Below, piece after piece: positions 28,419 to 37,296 of a stretch of DNA of 64,000 nucleotides. The DNA comes from Aquimarina sp. AU58 (GTDB taxonomy: Bacteria; Bacteroidota; Bacteroidia; Flavobacteriales; Flavobacteriaceae). The stretch is from the NCBI RefSeq assembly GCF_900312745.1, contig NZ_OMPD01000014.1, positions 3,038,001 through 3,102,000 of the forward strand, read 5' to 3'. How positions within the stretch are numbered: the first letter of the stretch is position 1; every line of letters starts with the position of its first letter. The position numbers and the translations under genes were made by a program. The notes beneath the pieces were generated by a model. It made no database searches, was not told the DNA's origin, and worked only from the letters and a program-made list of their open reading frames with translations.

Positions 28419-29134
28419 TGAAACGTTTACATCGATTAACAGCCATATTAGTAAAGCTACAATCTAAAAAAGTTGTTCAGGCGGCAGAATTAGCAAATAA
28501 GTTTGAGGTGAGTTTACGTACCATATATAGAGATATGCAAGCGCTCACCGATGCAGGAGTGCCAATCGGAGCCGAAGCAGGAACAGGATACTATCTGGTA
28601 GATGGATATTCCTTGCCACCCGTTATGTTTACAGAAAAGGAAGCAAATGCATTACTTACTGCTTCTAAGATCATAAAAACTAACAATGACCAATCCTTGA
28701 TTAATGAATATCAGGAAGCTATAGATAAGGTAATTGCAGTACTTAAAACTACACAAAAAGAAAAACTCAAAATTCTAGAAGAACGCGTTTTTACGTATAA
28801 CAGGACTGCAATTCACCCAAGTACTTCTTTATCTGTCATTCAACAAGCAATTACAGATTTTAGAGTGCTCGAAATCCAATATACCAAAGCGTCCGGGGAG
28901 TATAGTAAAAGGTTGATTGAACCACTTGGAGCTTATTTCACTAACAATACGTGGATTATGATTGCTCATTGTAGATTAAGAAAAGATTATCGTGAGTTTA
29001 GAACAGATCGAATTGTTAATCTTATTGAAACTCAAAAGCTTTTTTCTCCAAAACATTTTAGCCTCGAGGATTATTACAAAAAAAGAGCCGAAGAGTGTGA
29101 TTTTTCAACTTTTCCAAAAGAAAAATACTACTGA
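28418..29134 (+). CDS. YafY-type transcriptional regulator (HTH + WYL)
   Basis: This 238-residue protein has an N-terminal winged HTH (RLTAILVKLQSKKVVQAAEL to SLRTIYRDMQALTDAGV) and a C-terminal WYL domain (EIQYTKASGEYSKRLIEPLG to NTWIMIAHCRLRKDYREFR). WYL domains bind ligands, often nucleic acid or nucleotides. The start overlaps the antiporter stop (TAATG), so it is expressed with the antiporter and may control it. Confidence 0.9.
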   Translation: MKRLHRLTAILVKLQSKKVVQAAELANKFEVSLRTIYRDMQALTDAGVPIGAEAGTGYYLVDGYSLPPVMFTEKEANALLTASKIIKTNNDQSLINEYQEAIDKVIAVLKTTQKEKLKILEERVFTYNRTAIHPSTSLSVIQQAITDFRVLEIQYTKASGEYSKRLIEPLGAYFTNNTWIMIAHCRLRKDYREFRTDRIVNLIETQKLFSPKHFSLEDYYKKRAEECDFSTFPKEKYY

Positions 29135-29166
29135 CATAGGGTTGTCACAGGTGTGATTTAGTTTTG

Positions 29167-29574
29167 ATGAAAATCATAAATCATAAACAATTAATCCTAA
29201 TCATTATGATAAGCCTATTGTTTAATTGTGCAACAAAACCAAATCAAAACCCTGTATTAATGAAAACCAGAAGTAAAGTAGTAGAAGTTGTATTGTTTGA
29301 AGTCAATCCCGGATACTCACAGAAAGAAGCTGAAAGAGCATTAGCTTCTCTAAATGATGTATTAAAATTATATTACGGATTTATAGAAAGAACCACAGCA
29401 AAAAATGGAGAAGGTAAATACATCGATATTGTATATTGGAGCGACATGAAATCTGCCAAAGATGCCGCTTCTGGTATTATGAAAAACGATATAGCAACTT
29501 CTGCTTTTAGTATCATTAAACAAGAATCCGTTCAAATGCATCACTTTGATACATTTAATCACTTTGAAGAATAA
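29167..29574 (+). CDS. Small lipoprotein with a ferredoxin-like (ABM-type) domain
   Basis: The start is taken at the ATG; the frame also has a TTG one codon earlier. The lipobox LLFNC follows a hydrophobic stretch. The mature part (VVEVVLFEVNPGYSQKEAER ... YIDIVYWSDMKSAKDAA) looks like the dimeric alpha/beta barrel fold seen in antibiotic-biosynthesis-monooxygenase-like proteins. No catalytic residue can be assigned. It lies 32 bases after the WYL regulator gene. Confidence 0.7.
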   Translation: MKIINHKQLILIIMISLLFNCATKPNQNPVLMKTRSKVVEVVLFEVNPGYSQKEAERALASLNDVLKLYYGFIERTTAKNGEGKYIDIVYWSDMKSAKDAASGIMKNDIATSAFSIIKQESVQMHHFDTFNHFEE

Positions 29575-29653
29575 TATCAAAAATCGATCATGTCAATATT
29601 TATTTTGGATATGATTCTTTTTAGCAAGATTTTCTAATCAAAAATTAAAACGG

Positions 29654-29699
29654 TTTAAACAATAAGGCATTATAAATTTATAATGCCTTATTGTTTAAA
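29654..29699. repeat. Perfect 46-bp palindrome
   Basis: Two 23-base arms are exact complements with no spacer; the centre is at 29676/29677 and the core reads CAATAAGGCATTATA. It lies 80 bases after the lipoprotein gene and would fold as a hairpin in RNA from either strand, so a bidirectional terminator is the simplest reading. Seventeen bases of one arm recur after the glycogen operon at 39716-39732. Confidence 0.85.
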
Positions 29700-30277
29700 T
29701 AAAATTATTACCTAAAAATAAACAAAAGCAGAATAAAATTCTTTTATTAGTTAAATAAGTGGATTTAATACCTGATTATGGAGTTTTATTGGAACTTCAT
29801 TATTTTATAAAGCACTATACACAAGTATTTTACATCAGTATAATAATATACTTTGTTTGCTTTTTTTTAGATATTGGACTTTGATTTTGGTAGTAAAAGA
29901 TATTATTATATTATGACTTCTTCTCTCATCAAAAAGTAAGTAAAATGTTTTTTTACCTAAAAAAATAACATTTCAATTTATAAATAAAATAGAAAAAGAC
30001 TAAAAAGTGTTTATGTGATCATAAGAGATTATACAGAATTTTGTATCTATCTTATGGCGTGTATTTAAGCATTTTACGGGAAGTGTTTGTAATTTTTTAT
30101 GACAACTTATTGTATTGTTTTTTTATATTTCTCAAGAATAATAATGATGATAATGGAGGTTGTAATAATGTATAAGAAAATGAATGTATATATGTTTTTT
30201 ACTCACAATTAATTTAGAATATTTTTCTAGATAGATAATTTGTATTGGAATATTTTTCTTTTAGGTTTGCTTTGTAA
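29700..30277. other. AT-rich spacer without a recognisable gene
   Basis: No coding frame of credible length or composition is visible on either strand. The stretch is rich in A and T runs. It should contain the promoter of the following monooxygenase gene, but I cannot pick a convincing TTTG/TAnnTTTG pair. A small RNA is possible but not supported by a clear structure. Confidence 0.4.
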
Positions 30278-31432
30278 ATGGCTAAAAGAAAAAAAATGAA
30301 TACATATAGAGATGCAAACCAGATTTTAGATTCAATAATAATAGGGGCGGGGCAAAGTGGATTAGCAGCAGCATACTATCTTAAGCAATTAAACAGAAAT
30401 TTTGTTGTAATAGATAGCAACTCTGAAATAGGAGAATCTTGGTTAAAAAGATGGTCATCATTAAAACTATTTACACCTTCTCAATATAATAATTTACCTG
30501 GGTATGATTTTCCCTCGCCTAAAGGGCATTATCCAAATAAATATGAAGTAGCAGAATATCTAAAAATGTATGCAAAAAAATTTGAGTTTACCGTGTTGTT
30601 CAATAGAACGGCTTCAGCTATTAAAAAAGAAAAAGGTGTTTTTGAAATATTTTGCCAGGACGAAATATTTTATGCGCAAGAGGTAATTGTAGCAAGTGGA
30701 CCATTTCATATTCCATTTGTGCCAGGTTTTTCGAAAAATGTCTCTAATGATGTTATTCAAATACATAGTAAACAATATTTGAATCCAGATCAGTTAAAAG
30801 AAGGAAATGTATGTGTGGTGGGCGCAGGAGATAGCGGTGTTCAAATCACTAAGGAAATTGCTGAAACAAACCGCAAAGTATATCTGTCATGTGCAGAAAA
30901 TACTTTTACGACGTTCCCTCAAGAGTTTTTAGGTAAAACACTATGGTGGTGGTTGAAGATATCGGGATTACTTTCTATAAGAACAGGTTCGTTTCTGGGG
31001 AAATATATTCAAAATAGACAACAACCAATTATTGGTACAGATGTAAAAGCATTACTCAATAAGTCCAATGTTTTCAAAGTCGGTTTAACTACAAATTATA
31101 AAGACAACAAACTTCATTTTCAGGACACTTCTACAGAAGTATCTAATATAATATGGGCAACGGGGTATAAACCAGATTTTGGTATGCTGAAATTTCCAAA
31201 TATTTTGAATGTCAATGGATATCCAAAAAACAAAAGAGGAGTTTCAGAGATTTACGGCCTTTATTTTATAGGGTTACCCTGGATGCAGACAAGAGGTTCT
31301 GCAACTCTTGGGGGTGTAAAAAAAGATGCTAAATACCTCTTTGAGTATCTGAAAAAACAAAATTTAAAACCTATGAAATCTACAGTACAAGTTGATAAAA
31401 AGAAAGAAGAAGTATTAGAAGTTGTGAATTAA
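30278..31432 (+). CDS. FAD/NAD(P)-dependent flavin monooxygenase
   Basis: This 384-residue protein has two Rossmann motifs: GAGQSGLAAAYY (residues 23-34) for FAD and VVGAGDSGVQ (about 180-190) for NAD(P)H. Conserved text includes GESWLKRWSSLKLFTPSQYNN and an ATGYKPDF motif near the C-terminus. This matches the CzcO/YUCCA-like flavoprotein monooxygenases, which oxygenate small hydrophobic or sulfur/nitrogen compounds. The substrate is unknown. The gene stands alone between two AT-rich spacers. Confidence 0.88.
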   Translation: MAKRKKMNTYRDANQILDSIIIGAGQSGLAAAYYLKQLNRNFVVIDSNSEIGESWLKRWSSLKLFTPSQYNNLPGYDFPSPKGHYPNKYEVAEYLKMYAKKFEFTVLFNRTASAIKKEKGVFEIFCQDEIFYAQEVIVASGPFHIPFVPGFSKNVSNDVIQIHSKQYLNPDQLKEGNVCVVGAGDSGVQITKEIAETNRKVYLSCAENTFTTFPQEFLGKTLWWWLKISGLLSIRTGSFLGKYIQNRQQPIIGTDVKALLNKSNVFKVGLTTNYKDNKLHFQDTSTEVSNIIWATGYKPDFGMLKFPNILNVNGYPKNKRGVSEIYGLYFIGLPWMQTRGSATLGGVKKDAKYLFEYLKKQNLKPMKSTVQVDKKKEEVLEVVN

Positions 31433-31554
31433 AGTGAGGAAAACTCATATATCCTTTCTATGCATAAAGCAAAATCTAATAAGAAAAAATCGTATGTGTT
31501 CTGTTTTTTTTTTTTATTAATTTTGATAACACTTATCGTTTGATACTTATATAG

Positions 31555-32355
31555 ATGATCCCAGAACATATTCTTAATAGAAAAGGAGCCAGAAGTTTTA
31601 AAGACCTTGATGATGAAGTTATATCTTATTTAAATAAAGGATTAATCCAAACAGCAAATCTTATGGAGTGGCTTACCGTAGACCAGTTGGCACTCTTAAA
31701 AAAAATCCTTGATGATATAAAAAAACCGGATTGGTATGATAATTTTTATGAAGCGGTATCTGCCCAAAAAAAACCTTCTGCTAATGCTAATACCAAAGTT
31801 ATAGGAACGACTTTTCTAGAGCTAACCAATGATCAAAGTATTATTGATTACCTTTCTAATCATATTTCTGATGTTCCCAGATGTTGGGTTGCCTATTGGG
31901 CAGGTCTTAGAGAAAGTAAAATTGATAAAAAACTTGAGGCTATTGCTCCTTATGCAGCAGATGTACACTTTGGAGTTAGAGAAGTAGCTATATTTTCTTG
32001 TAAAGAAGGTATTATAGAACATCTTGATATGGCTATTGATGTTTTATCAGAATGGACTTCTAGCAATGATGAAAATATTAGGCGATATGCAGTAGAAGCT
32101 ACACGCCCTATAGGAGTGTGGACTAAAAAAATAGACGAACTCAAAGAACACCCAGAAAAAGGAATCTCACTATTAGATCCTCTTAAATCTGATCCTTCTA
32201 AATACGTTAGAGATTCTGTGGGTAATTGGCTCAATGACGCCAGTAAATCTAAGCCAGAATGGGTTAAAAATGTATGTTCAAGGTGGGAAAAAGAATCTAC
32301 TACCAAAGAAACACGGTATATTCTAAAAAAAGCATTACGAACTATTAATAAGTAA
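31555..32355 (+). CDS. AlkC/AlkD-like HEAT-repeat protein (putative DNA alkylation repair)
   Basis: This 266-residue all-helical protein carries the signature text of the HEAT-like DNA glycosylase superfamily: NIRRYAVEATRPIGVW and SDPSKYVRDSVGNWLNDASK, closest in feel to AlkC. Such enzymes remove alkylated bases or simply bind DNA. I cannot verify the catalytic residues from sequence alone. The gene stands by itself, 122 bases after the monooxygenase gene and 276 bases before the glycogen operon. Confidence 0.75.
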   Translation: MIPEHILNRKGARSFKDLDDEVISYLNKGLIQTANLMEWLTVDQLALLKKILDDIKKPDWYDNFYEAVSAQKKPSANANTKVIGTTFLELTNDQSIIDYLSNHISDVPRCWVAYWAGLRESKIDKKLEAIAPYAADVHFGVREVAIFSCKEGIIEHLDMAIDVLSEWTSSNDENIRRYAVEATRPIGVWTKKIDELKEHPEKGISLLDPLKSDPSKYVRDSVGNWLNDASKSKPEWVKNVCSRWEKESTTKETRYILKKALRTINK

Positions 32356-32631
32356 AGTTCTTTATTGCGACAAAATAGCTGTTTTTTACTTTTTTACACG
32401 ACCTGATTTTGAATATATCAATAGTTAGAAAATGATATAATCTAACCCGTTCTATTGCGAATTCTTCATCGAATGTTGATAATGAAATTTTTTGGTTATT
32501 TTTTTATTAAATAATCATTAACACTGCTTGTTTTTGAGATAACTTCAACCGGTATCTATTGGGTTTTTCATAGTTTTAAATGATTTTTAAATCAATAAAA
32601 ACAGATTAAAAAAAATAGGTTCGTTTTATTC

Positions 32632-34041
32632 ATGAATATTTTTCATATAAGTTTTGAGTGTTATCCCATTGCCAAAGTTGGAGGGCTTGCAGATGTTGTA
32701 GGTGCTTTGCCAAAATATCAAAACAAAATGGAGCATACAACTAGTGTAATAACTCCGTTTTATGACAATCAGTTTGTCAAAGATTCGAAACAAAAAACTA
32801 TATATAAAAGCACAATACGGTTAGGAGAAATCACATATCCATATAGCATAGAGAAAGTACAATCTTCTGATATTGTGTTCAATGCATACTTGGTATACAT
32901 CAAGGATATGTTAGATAGACCTAATGTGTATAATCATGAAGATGATGCAGAACGATGCATTACTTTTCAATTAGCGGTTCTAGACTGGATAACTGTTCTA
33001 GAAAAGATGCCCGATATAGTTCACTGTCATGATCATCATACTGCATTGATGCCGTTTTTGATGACTCATGCAGATCCATATACAAATCTTCAGGAAATAC
33101 CTACGATTTTAACCATTCATAATGCACAATATCAAGGGCAGTTATCGTATGATAAATTACATTATTTACCTGCTTTCGATAGAGATAAAATAGGACTACT
33201 AGATTGGGATAACTGTATTAACCCTCTGGCTTCGGGAATAAAATGTGCCTGGAGAGTGACTACAGTTTCCCCAAGTTATATGGAAGAGCTGCAAGAAAAT
33301 GCAAATGGTCTGGAAAGGCTATTAAGACATGAAAGAAAAAAATGTATCGGAATCCTCAATGGAATTGACACCTATACTTGGGATGCCGAGACAGACCCAA
33401 TGATAATTAGTAACTACCAAAGAGCCAATGTAGTTTCTGGCAGAAAGGAAAATAAAAAATGGATTTGTAATCATTTTGATCTAGATATAAACAAACCTCT
33501 TTTTGGCTTCATAGGACGATTAGTAGGAGAAAAAGGAGCAGATCTATTACCAGATATCATAAAAGAATCACTACATACTACCGATATAAACATTATGATT
33601 TTGGGTTCAGGAAATTCTGAAACCGAAGAACAATTACAGGTATTACAAGAAAAATTTGCTGGTAGATATAATACATACATAGGGTATGACGAAAAATTAT
33701 CTCATATCATTTATGCAGGAGTAGACTTTTTATTAATGCCATCTCGTGTAGAACCTTGTGGCCTTAATCAGATGTATGCATTACGATATGGTGCCATTCC
33801 TATAGTTAGAAGAATAGGAGGACTTAAGGATACGGTTATAGATATAGGAGAAGAAGGTTTTGGAATATGTCATGATAATGCTTCTGTACAAGAGGTTTGC
33901 TATGCGATAAAACGTGCGGTAGTTCTATATGAGGATCAAAAAAAATATAAAGAAATACAAAAACAGATTATGAAAATCGATCATTCATGGGATCGATCTG
34001 CTCATCAATATATCGCCATATATGAATCACTAATACCATAA
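32632..34041 (+). CDS. glgA: Glycogen synthase (ADP-glucose type)
   Basis: This 469-residue GT5 glycosyltransferase elongates alpha-1,4-glucan from ADP-glucose. The nucleotide-sugar motif KVGGLADVVGALP begins at residue 15. The C-terminal GT-B domain has FIGRLVGEKGAD and the conserved PSRVEPCGLNQMYALRYG. It is the first gene of a tightly packed operon: glgC starts one base after its stop. The cell would use it to store carbon as glycogen. Confidence 0.96.
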   Translation: MNIFHISFECYPIAKVGGLADVVGALPKYQNKMEHTTSVITPFYDNQFVKDSKQKTIYKSTIRLGEITYPYSIEKVQSSDIVFNAYLVYIKDMLDRPNVYNHEDDAERCITFQLAVLDWITVLEKMPDIVHCHDHHTALMPFLMTHADPYTNLQEIPTILTIHNAQYQGQLSYDKLHYLPAFDRDKIGLLDWDNCINPLASGIKCAWRVTTVSPSYMEELQENANGLERLLRHERKKCIGILNGIDTYTWDAETDPMIISNYQRANVVSGRKENKKWICNHFDLDINKPLFGFIGRLVGEKGADLLPDIIKESLHTTDINIMILGSGNSETEEQLQVLQEKFAGRYNTYIGYDEKLSHIIYAGVDFLLMPSRVEPCGLNQMYALRYGAIPIVRRIGGLKDTVIDIGEEGFGICHDNASVQEVCYAIKRAVVLYEDQKKYKEIQKQIMKIDHSWDRSAHQYIAIYESLIP

Positions 34042-34042
34042 A

Positions 34043-35314
34043 ATGATCAACAAAAAAATTCTTGCCATTATTTTAGGAGGAGGTCAGGGAACCCGATTAT
34101 CCCCTCTTACAGACCAACGATCTAAACCTGCAGTATCTATAGCTGGAAAGTACAGATTAGTAGATATTCCAATTTCTAATTGTATACATTGTGATATAAA
34201 AAGAATGTTTGTGCTTACCCAGTTTAACTCTGCATCCCTAAATAGGCATATTAAGAATACGTATATTTTTAGCAATTTTAGCGATGCTTTTGTTGATATT
34301 CTGGCAGCAGAACAGACTCCGGATAATAAAACATGGTATCAAGGTACTGCAGATGCAGTACGCCAATCGATGTATCAATTATTAAATCATGAGTTTGAAT
34401 ATGCATTGATCTTATCTGGTGATCAGTTATATCAAATGGATTTTAATGAGATGTTAGATGCTCATGTAGATAAAGGAGCTGATATATCAATTGCAACTAT
34501 ACCTGTTAAATCGAAGGAAGCTACCCAGTTTGGAATCCTAAAAACAGATGAGAATAGTTTTATCTCTTCTTTTGTAGAAAAACCAGAGCTGAAAGAACTT
34601 TCTGGATGGGAGTCTGAAGTAAGTGATGAAATGAAAAATGAAAATAGGCACTATCTGGCATCTATGGGAATTTATATATTTAATAAACAACTCCTGGTTG
34701 ATATTTTATCTAATTCTGATACTATTGACTTTGGAAAAGAAATTATTCCTCAGGCAATTTCAAAAAATAAAGTATTGGCATATCAATATGAAGGATATTG
34801 GACAGATATCGGAAATGTACCCGCTTTTTTTGAAGCAAACATTAACTTAACCGATGATATTCCTCAGTTCGATTTGTTTAACAAAGAAAATTCGGTTTTA
34901 ACCAGGCCACGTATACTTCCTCCTTCAAAAATTTCGGGTACCCGATTAAACAAATCCATGATTGCCGAAGGCTGTATTATTAATGCCAAAGAAATAGAAC
35001 GCTCTGTAATTGGTATTCGCTCAAGAATTGGAAACGATACAATGATCAAAAATACCTATATGATCGGAAGTAACACTTATCAAAATATGAGTGAATTAGA
35101 AAATGATCATAACAATGGGATTCCGCCGATCGGTGTAGGAGACCGATGTACTATTACCAATACTATTATCGATAAAGATGCCAGGATAGGAAATGATGTT
35201 GTTATTAATGGAGGAACTCATCTTGAAGACACCGAACAAGATTCATATGTAGTAAGAGAAGGTGTTGTTGTTATAAAAAAAGGAACTGTAATCCCTGATG
35301 GATTTAAATTATAG
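34043..35314 (+). CDS. glgC: Glucose-1-phosphate adenylyltransferase (ADP-glucose pyrophosphorylase)
   Basis: This 423-residue enzyme makes ADP-glucose, the committed precursor for glycogen. The nucleotidyltransferase motif GGGQGTRLSPLT starts near residue 12 and continues into QRSKPAV. The C-terminal third has the hexapeptide-repeat left-handed beta-helix that forms the allosteric region. It sits between glgA (1-base gap) and glgB (5-base gap), so its supply is co-regulated with the polymerising enzymes. Confidence 0.96.
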   Translation: MINKKILAIILGGGQGTRLSPLTDQRSKPAVSIAGKYRLVDIPISNCIHCDIKRMFVLTQFNSASLNRHIKNTYIFSNFSDAFVDILAAEQTPDNKTWYQGTADAVRQSMYQLLNHEFEYALILSGDQLYQMDFNEMLDAHVDKGADISIATIPVKSKEATQFGILKTDENSFISSFVEKPELKELSGWESEVSDEMKNENRHYLASMGIYIFNKQLLVDILSNSDTIDFGKEIIPQAISKNKVLAYQYEGYWTDIGNVPAFFEANINLTDDIPQFDLFNKENSVLTRPRILPPSKISGTRLNKSMIAEGCIINAKEIERSVIGIRSRIGNDTMIKNTYMIGSNTYQNMSELENDHNNGIPPIGVGDRCTITNTIIDKDARIGNDVVINGGTHLEDTEQDSYVVREGVVVIKKGTVIPDGFKL

Positions 35315-35319
35315 TATGT

Positions 35320-37257
35320 ATGGGTAGTGTAACTCCTTGTAGTTTCTTTTCAGAATTTGATATAAACCTTTTTAAAACAGGTAAACACTATCGTCTATAC
35401 GAAAAATTCGGTTCCCATATCACTACAATTAATGGAGTAGAAGGTACCTATTTTTCTGTTTGGGCACCTTCTGCAAAATCAGTTTCTGTAATAGGAGATT
35501 TTAATCGTTGGGTAGAAGGAAAACATCAATTATATGTACGATGGGATGAGTCCGGAATATGGGAAGGCTTTATTCCAAACATAGGAAAAGGAAGTGTGTA
35601 TAAATATAAAATCCACTCTAATCATAATGATATCAAGACAGAAAAGGCAGATCCTTATGCCCGGCGGTGCGAACATCCTCCAAAAACAGCTTCTGTTGTC
35701 TGGGATGATAGTTATAATTGGGAAGATGCAGCATGGATGAAGAAACGTAAAGAGTACAATGCTCTTGATGCTCCTTATTCTATTTATGAAGTGCATTTGG
35801 GTTCTTGGAAAAAAAAGATAGAAGAAAATCGGTCTTTATCATATATAGAACTGTCTGATGAATTAGTTTCTTACGTTAAAGAAATGCAGTTTACTCATGT
35901 AGAATTGATGCCAGTGATGGAGTACCCTTATGATCCTTCATGGGGATACCAGATTACTGGATATTTTGCGCCTACGTCTCGTTTTGGATACCCAGAAGAA
36001 TTTAAAGTATTAATTGATAAGCTTCATCAAAATGATATTGGAATTATCTTAGACTGGGTACCATCACATTTTCCCGAGGATACTCATGGTCTTGGTTTTT
36101 TTGATGGAACATGCCTCTATGAACACCCTGATAAGAAAAAAGGATATCATCCAGATTGGAAAAGTCTAATATTTAACTACGGAAGAAATGAGGTAAAAAG
36201 CTTTCTGATTAGTAATGCTATTTTTTGGTTGGATCAGTATCATGCTGATGGATTAAGAGTAGATGCTGTGGCCTCTATGTTATTTCTTGATTATTCTCGT
36301 GAAGATGGAGAATGGGAACCCAATATATATGGCGGGAGAGAAAACCTCGAAGCTATTGCTTTCATGAAAGAATTAAATGAAGAAGTATATCATAGTTTTC
36401 CCGATGTACAAACCATAGCAGAAGAATCTACATCGTTCCCTATGGTTTCTAAACCTGCCTATCTGGGAGGGTTAGGTTTTGGGATGAAGTGGATGATGGG
36501 ATGGATGCATGATACATTACAGTATTTTGCAAAAGAACCTATTTACAGAAAACACCATCAGAATGATCTTACCTTTAGTATGACCTATGCCTTTACCGAA
36601 AATTTTATGCTTCCACTATCACATGATGAAGTCGTTCATGGTAAAAGCAGTATAATCGGAAGAATGCCAGGAGATGAATGGCAGCAGTTTGCTAACCTTA
36701 GACTGTTATATGCCTATATGTTTACACATCCGGGAGCAAATCTGCTTTTTATGGGAGCAGAACTAGGACAGCGAGAAGAATGGAATTTTCAGAATAGCTT
36801 AGATTGGTATATACTTCAGTATACATACCATTCTGGAATTCAGAAAATAATAAAAGATTTAAATATATTATATAGAAAATATCCTGCATTATATCAACAA
36901 CAATTTAGTACTTCTGGTTTTGAATGGATAAGTTATGATGATCATGAGAATTCGGTAATTGCATATATCAGAAAAGGAAATGATAAAGAAGATCCTTTGA
37001 TTATTGTTTGTAATTTTACGCCAATACCAAGAACAAATTATCGCATAGGACTGCCAAATAAAGGAAAATTAATACCATTATTTAATAGTGATGCTACAGT
37101 ATATGGAGGTAGTGGTATTTCTAACCAAAAAGAAATAACTATAGAAGAGAAAAAATGGCATTATCGAAAATATTCTGTAGAGATTATCATTCCTCCATTA
37201 GCAGTTGTTGTATTTAAAATCAATACTCAAGTATATAATAATTTTATAAGCAATTAG
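35320..37257 (+). CDS. glgB: 1,4-alpha-glucan branching enzyme
   Basis: This 645-residue GH13 enzyme introduces alpha-1,6 branches. An N-terminal CBM48-like domain (GTYFSVWAPSAKSVSVIGDF) precedes the TIM barrel. Catalytic residues can be placed: nucleophile Asp315 (DGLRVDAV), acid/base Glu368 (AEEST) and Asp436 (SHDEVVHGK). The length is typical for the shorter branching enzymes without an extra N1 domain. It is the third gene of the glycogen operon. Confidence 0.96.
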   Translation: MGSVTPCSFFSEFDINLFKTGKHYRLYEKFGSHITTINGVEGTYFSVWAPSAKSVSVIGDFNRWVEGKHQLYVRWDESGIWEGFIPNIGKGSVYKYKIHSNHNDIKTEKADPYARRCEHPPKTASVVWDDSYNWEDAAWMKKRKEYNALDAPYSIYEVHLGSWKKKIEENRSLSYIELSDELVSYVKEMQFTHVELMPVMEYPYDPSWGYQITGYFAPTSRFGYPEEFKVLIDKLHQNDIGIILDWVPSHFPEDTHGLGFFDGTCLYEHPDKKKGYHPDWKSLIFNYGRNEVKSFLISNAIFWLDQYHADGLRVDAVASMLFLDYSREDGEWEPNIYGGRENLEAIAFMKELNEEVYHSFPDVQTIAEESTSFPMVSKPAYLGGLGFGMKWMMGWMHDTLQYFAKEPIYRKHHQNDLTFSMTYAFTENFMLPLSHDEVVHGKSSIIGRMPGDEWQQFANLRLLYAYMFTHPGANLLFMGAELGQREEWNFQNSLDWYILQYTYHSGIQKIIKDLNILYRKYPALYQQQFSTSGFEWISYDDHENSVIAYIRKGNDKEDPLIIVCNFTPIPRTNYRIGLPNKGKLIPLFNSDATVYGGSGISNQKEITIEEKKWHYRKYSVEIIIPPLAVVVFKINTQVYNNFISN

Positions 37258-37296
37258 GAGTTTCCCAAATCTAACTAATCGAAAAAAGAGAACAGT

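Noticed and set aside
31504-31515. Run of 12 T residues as a terminator of the monooxygenase gene
   Set aside because: No stem precedes it; it is probably just an AT-rich spacer.
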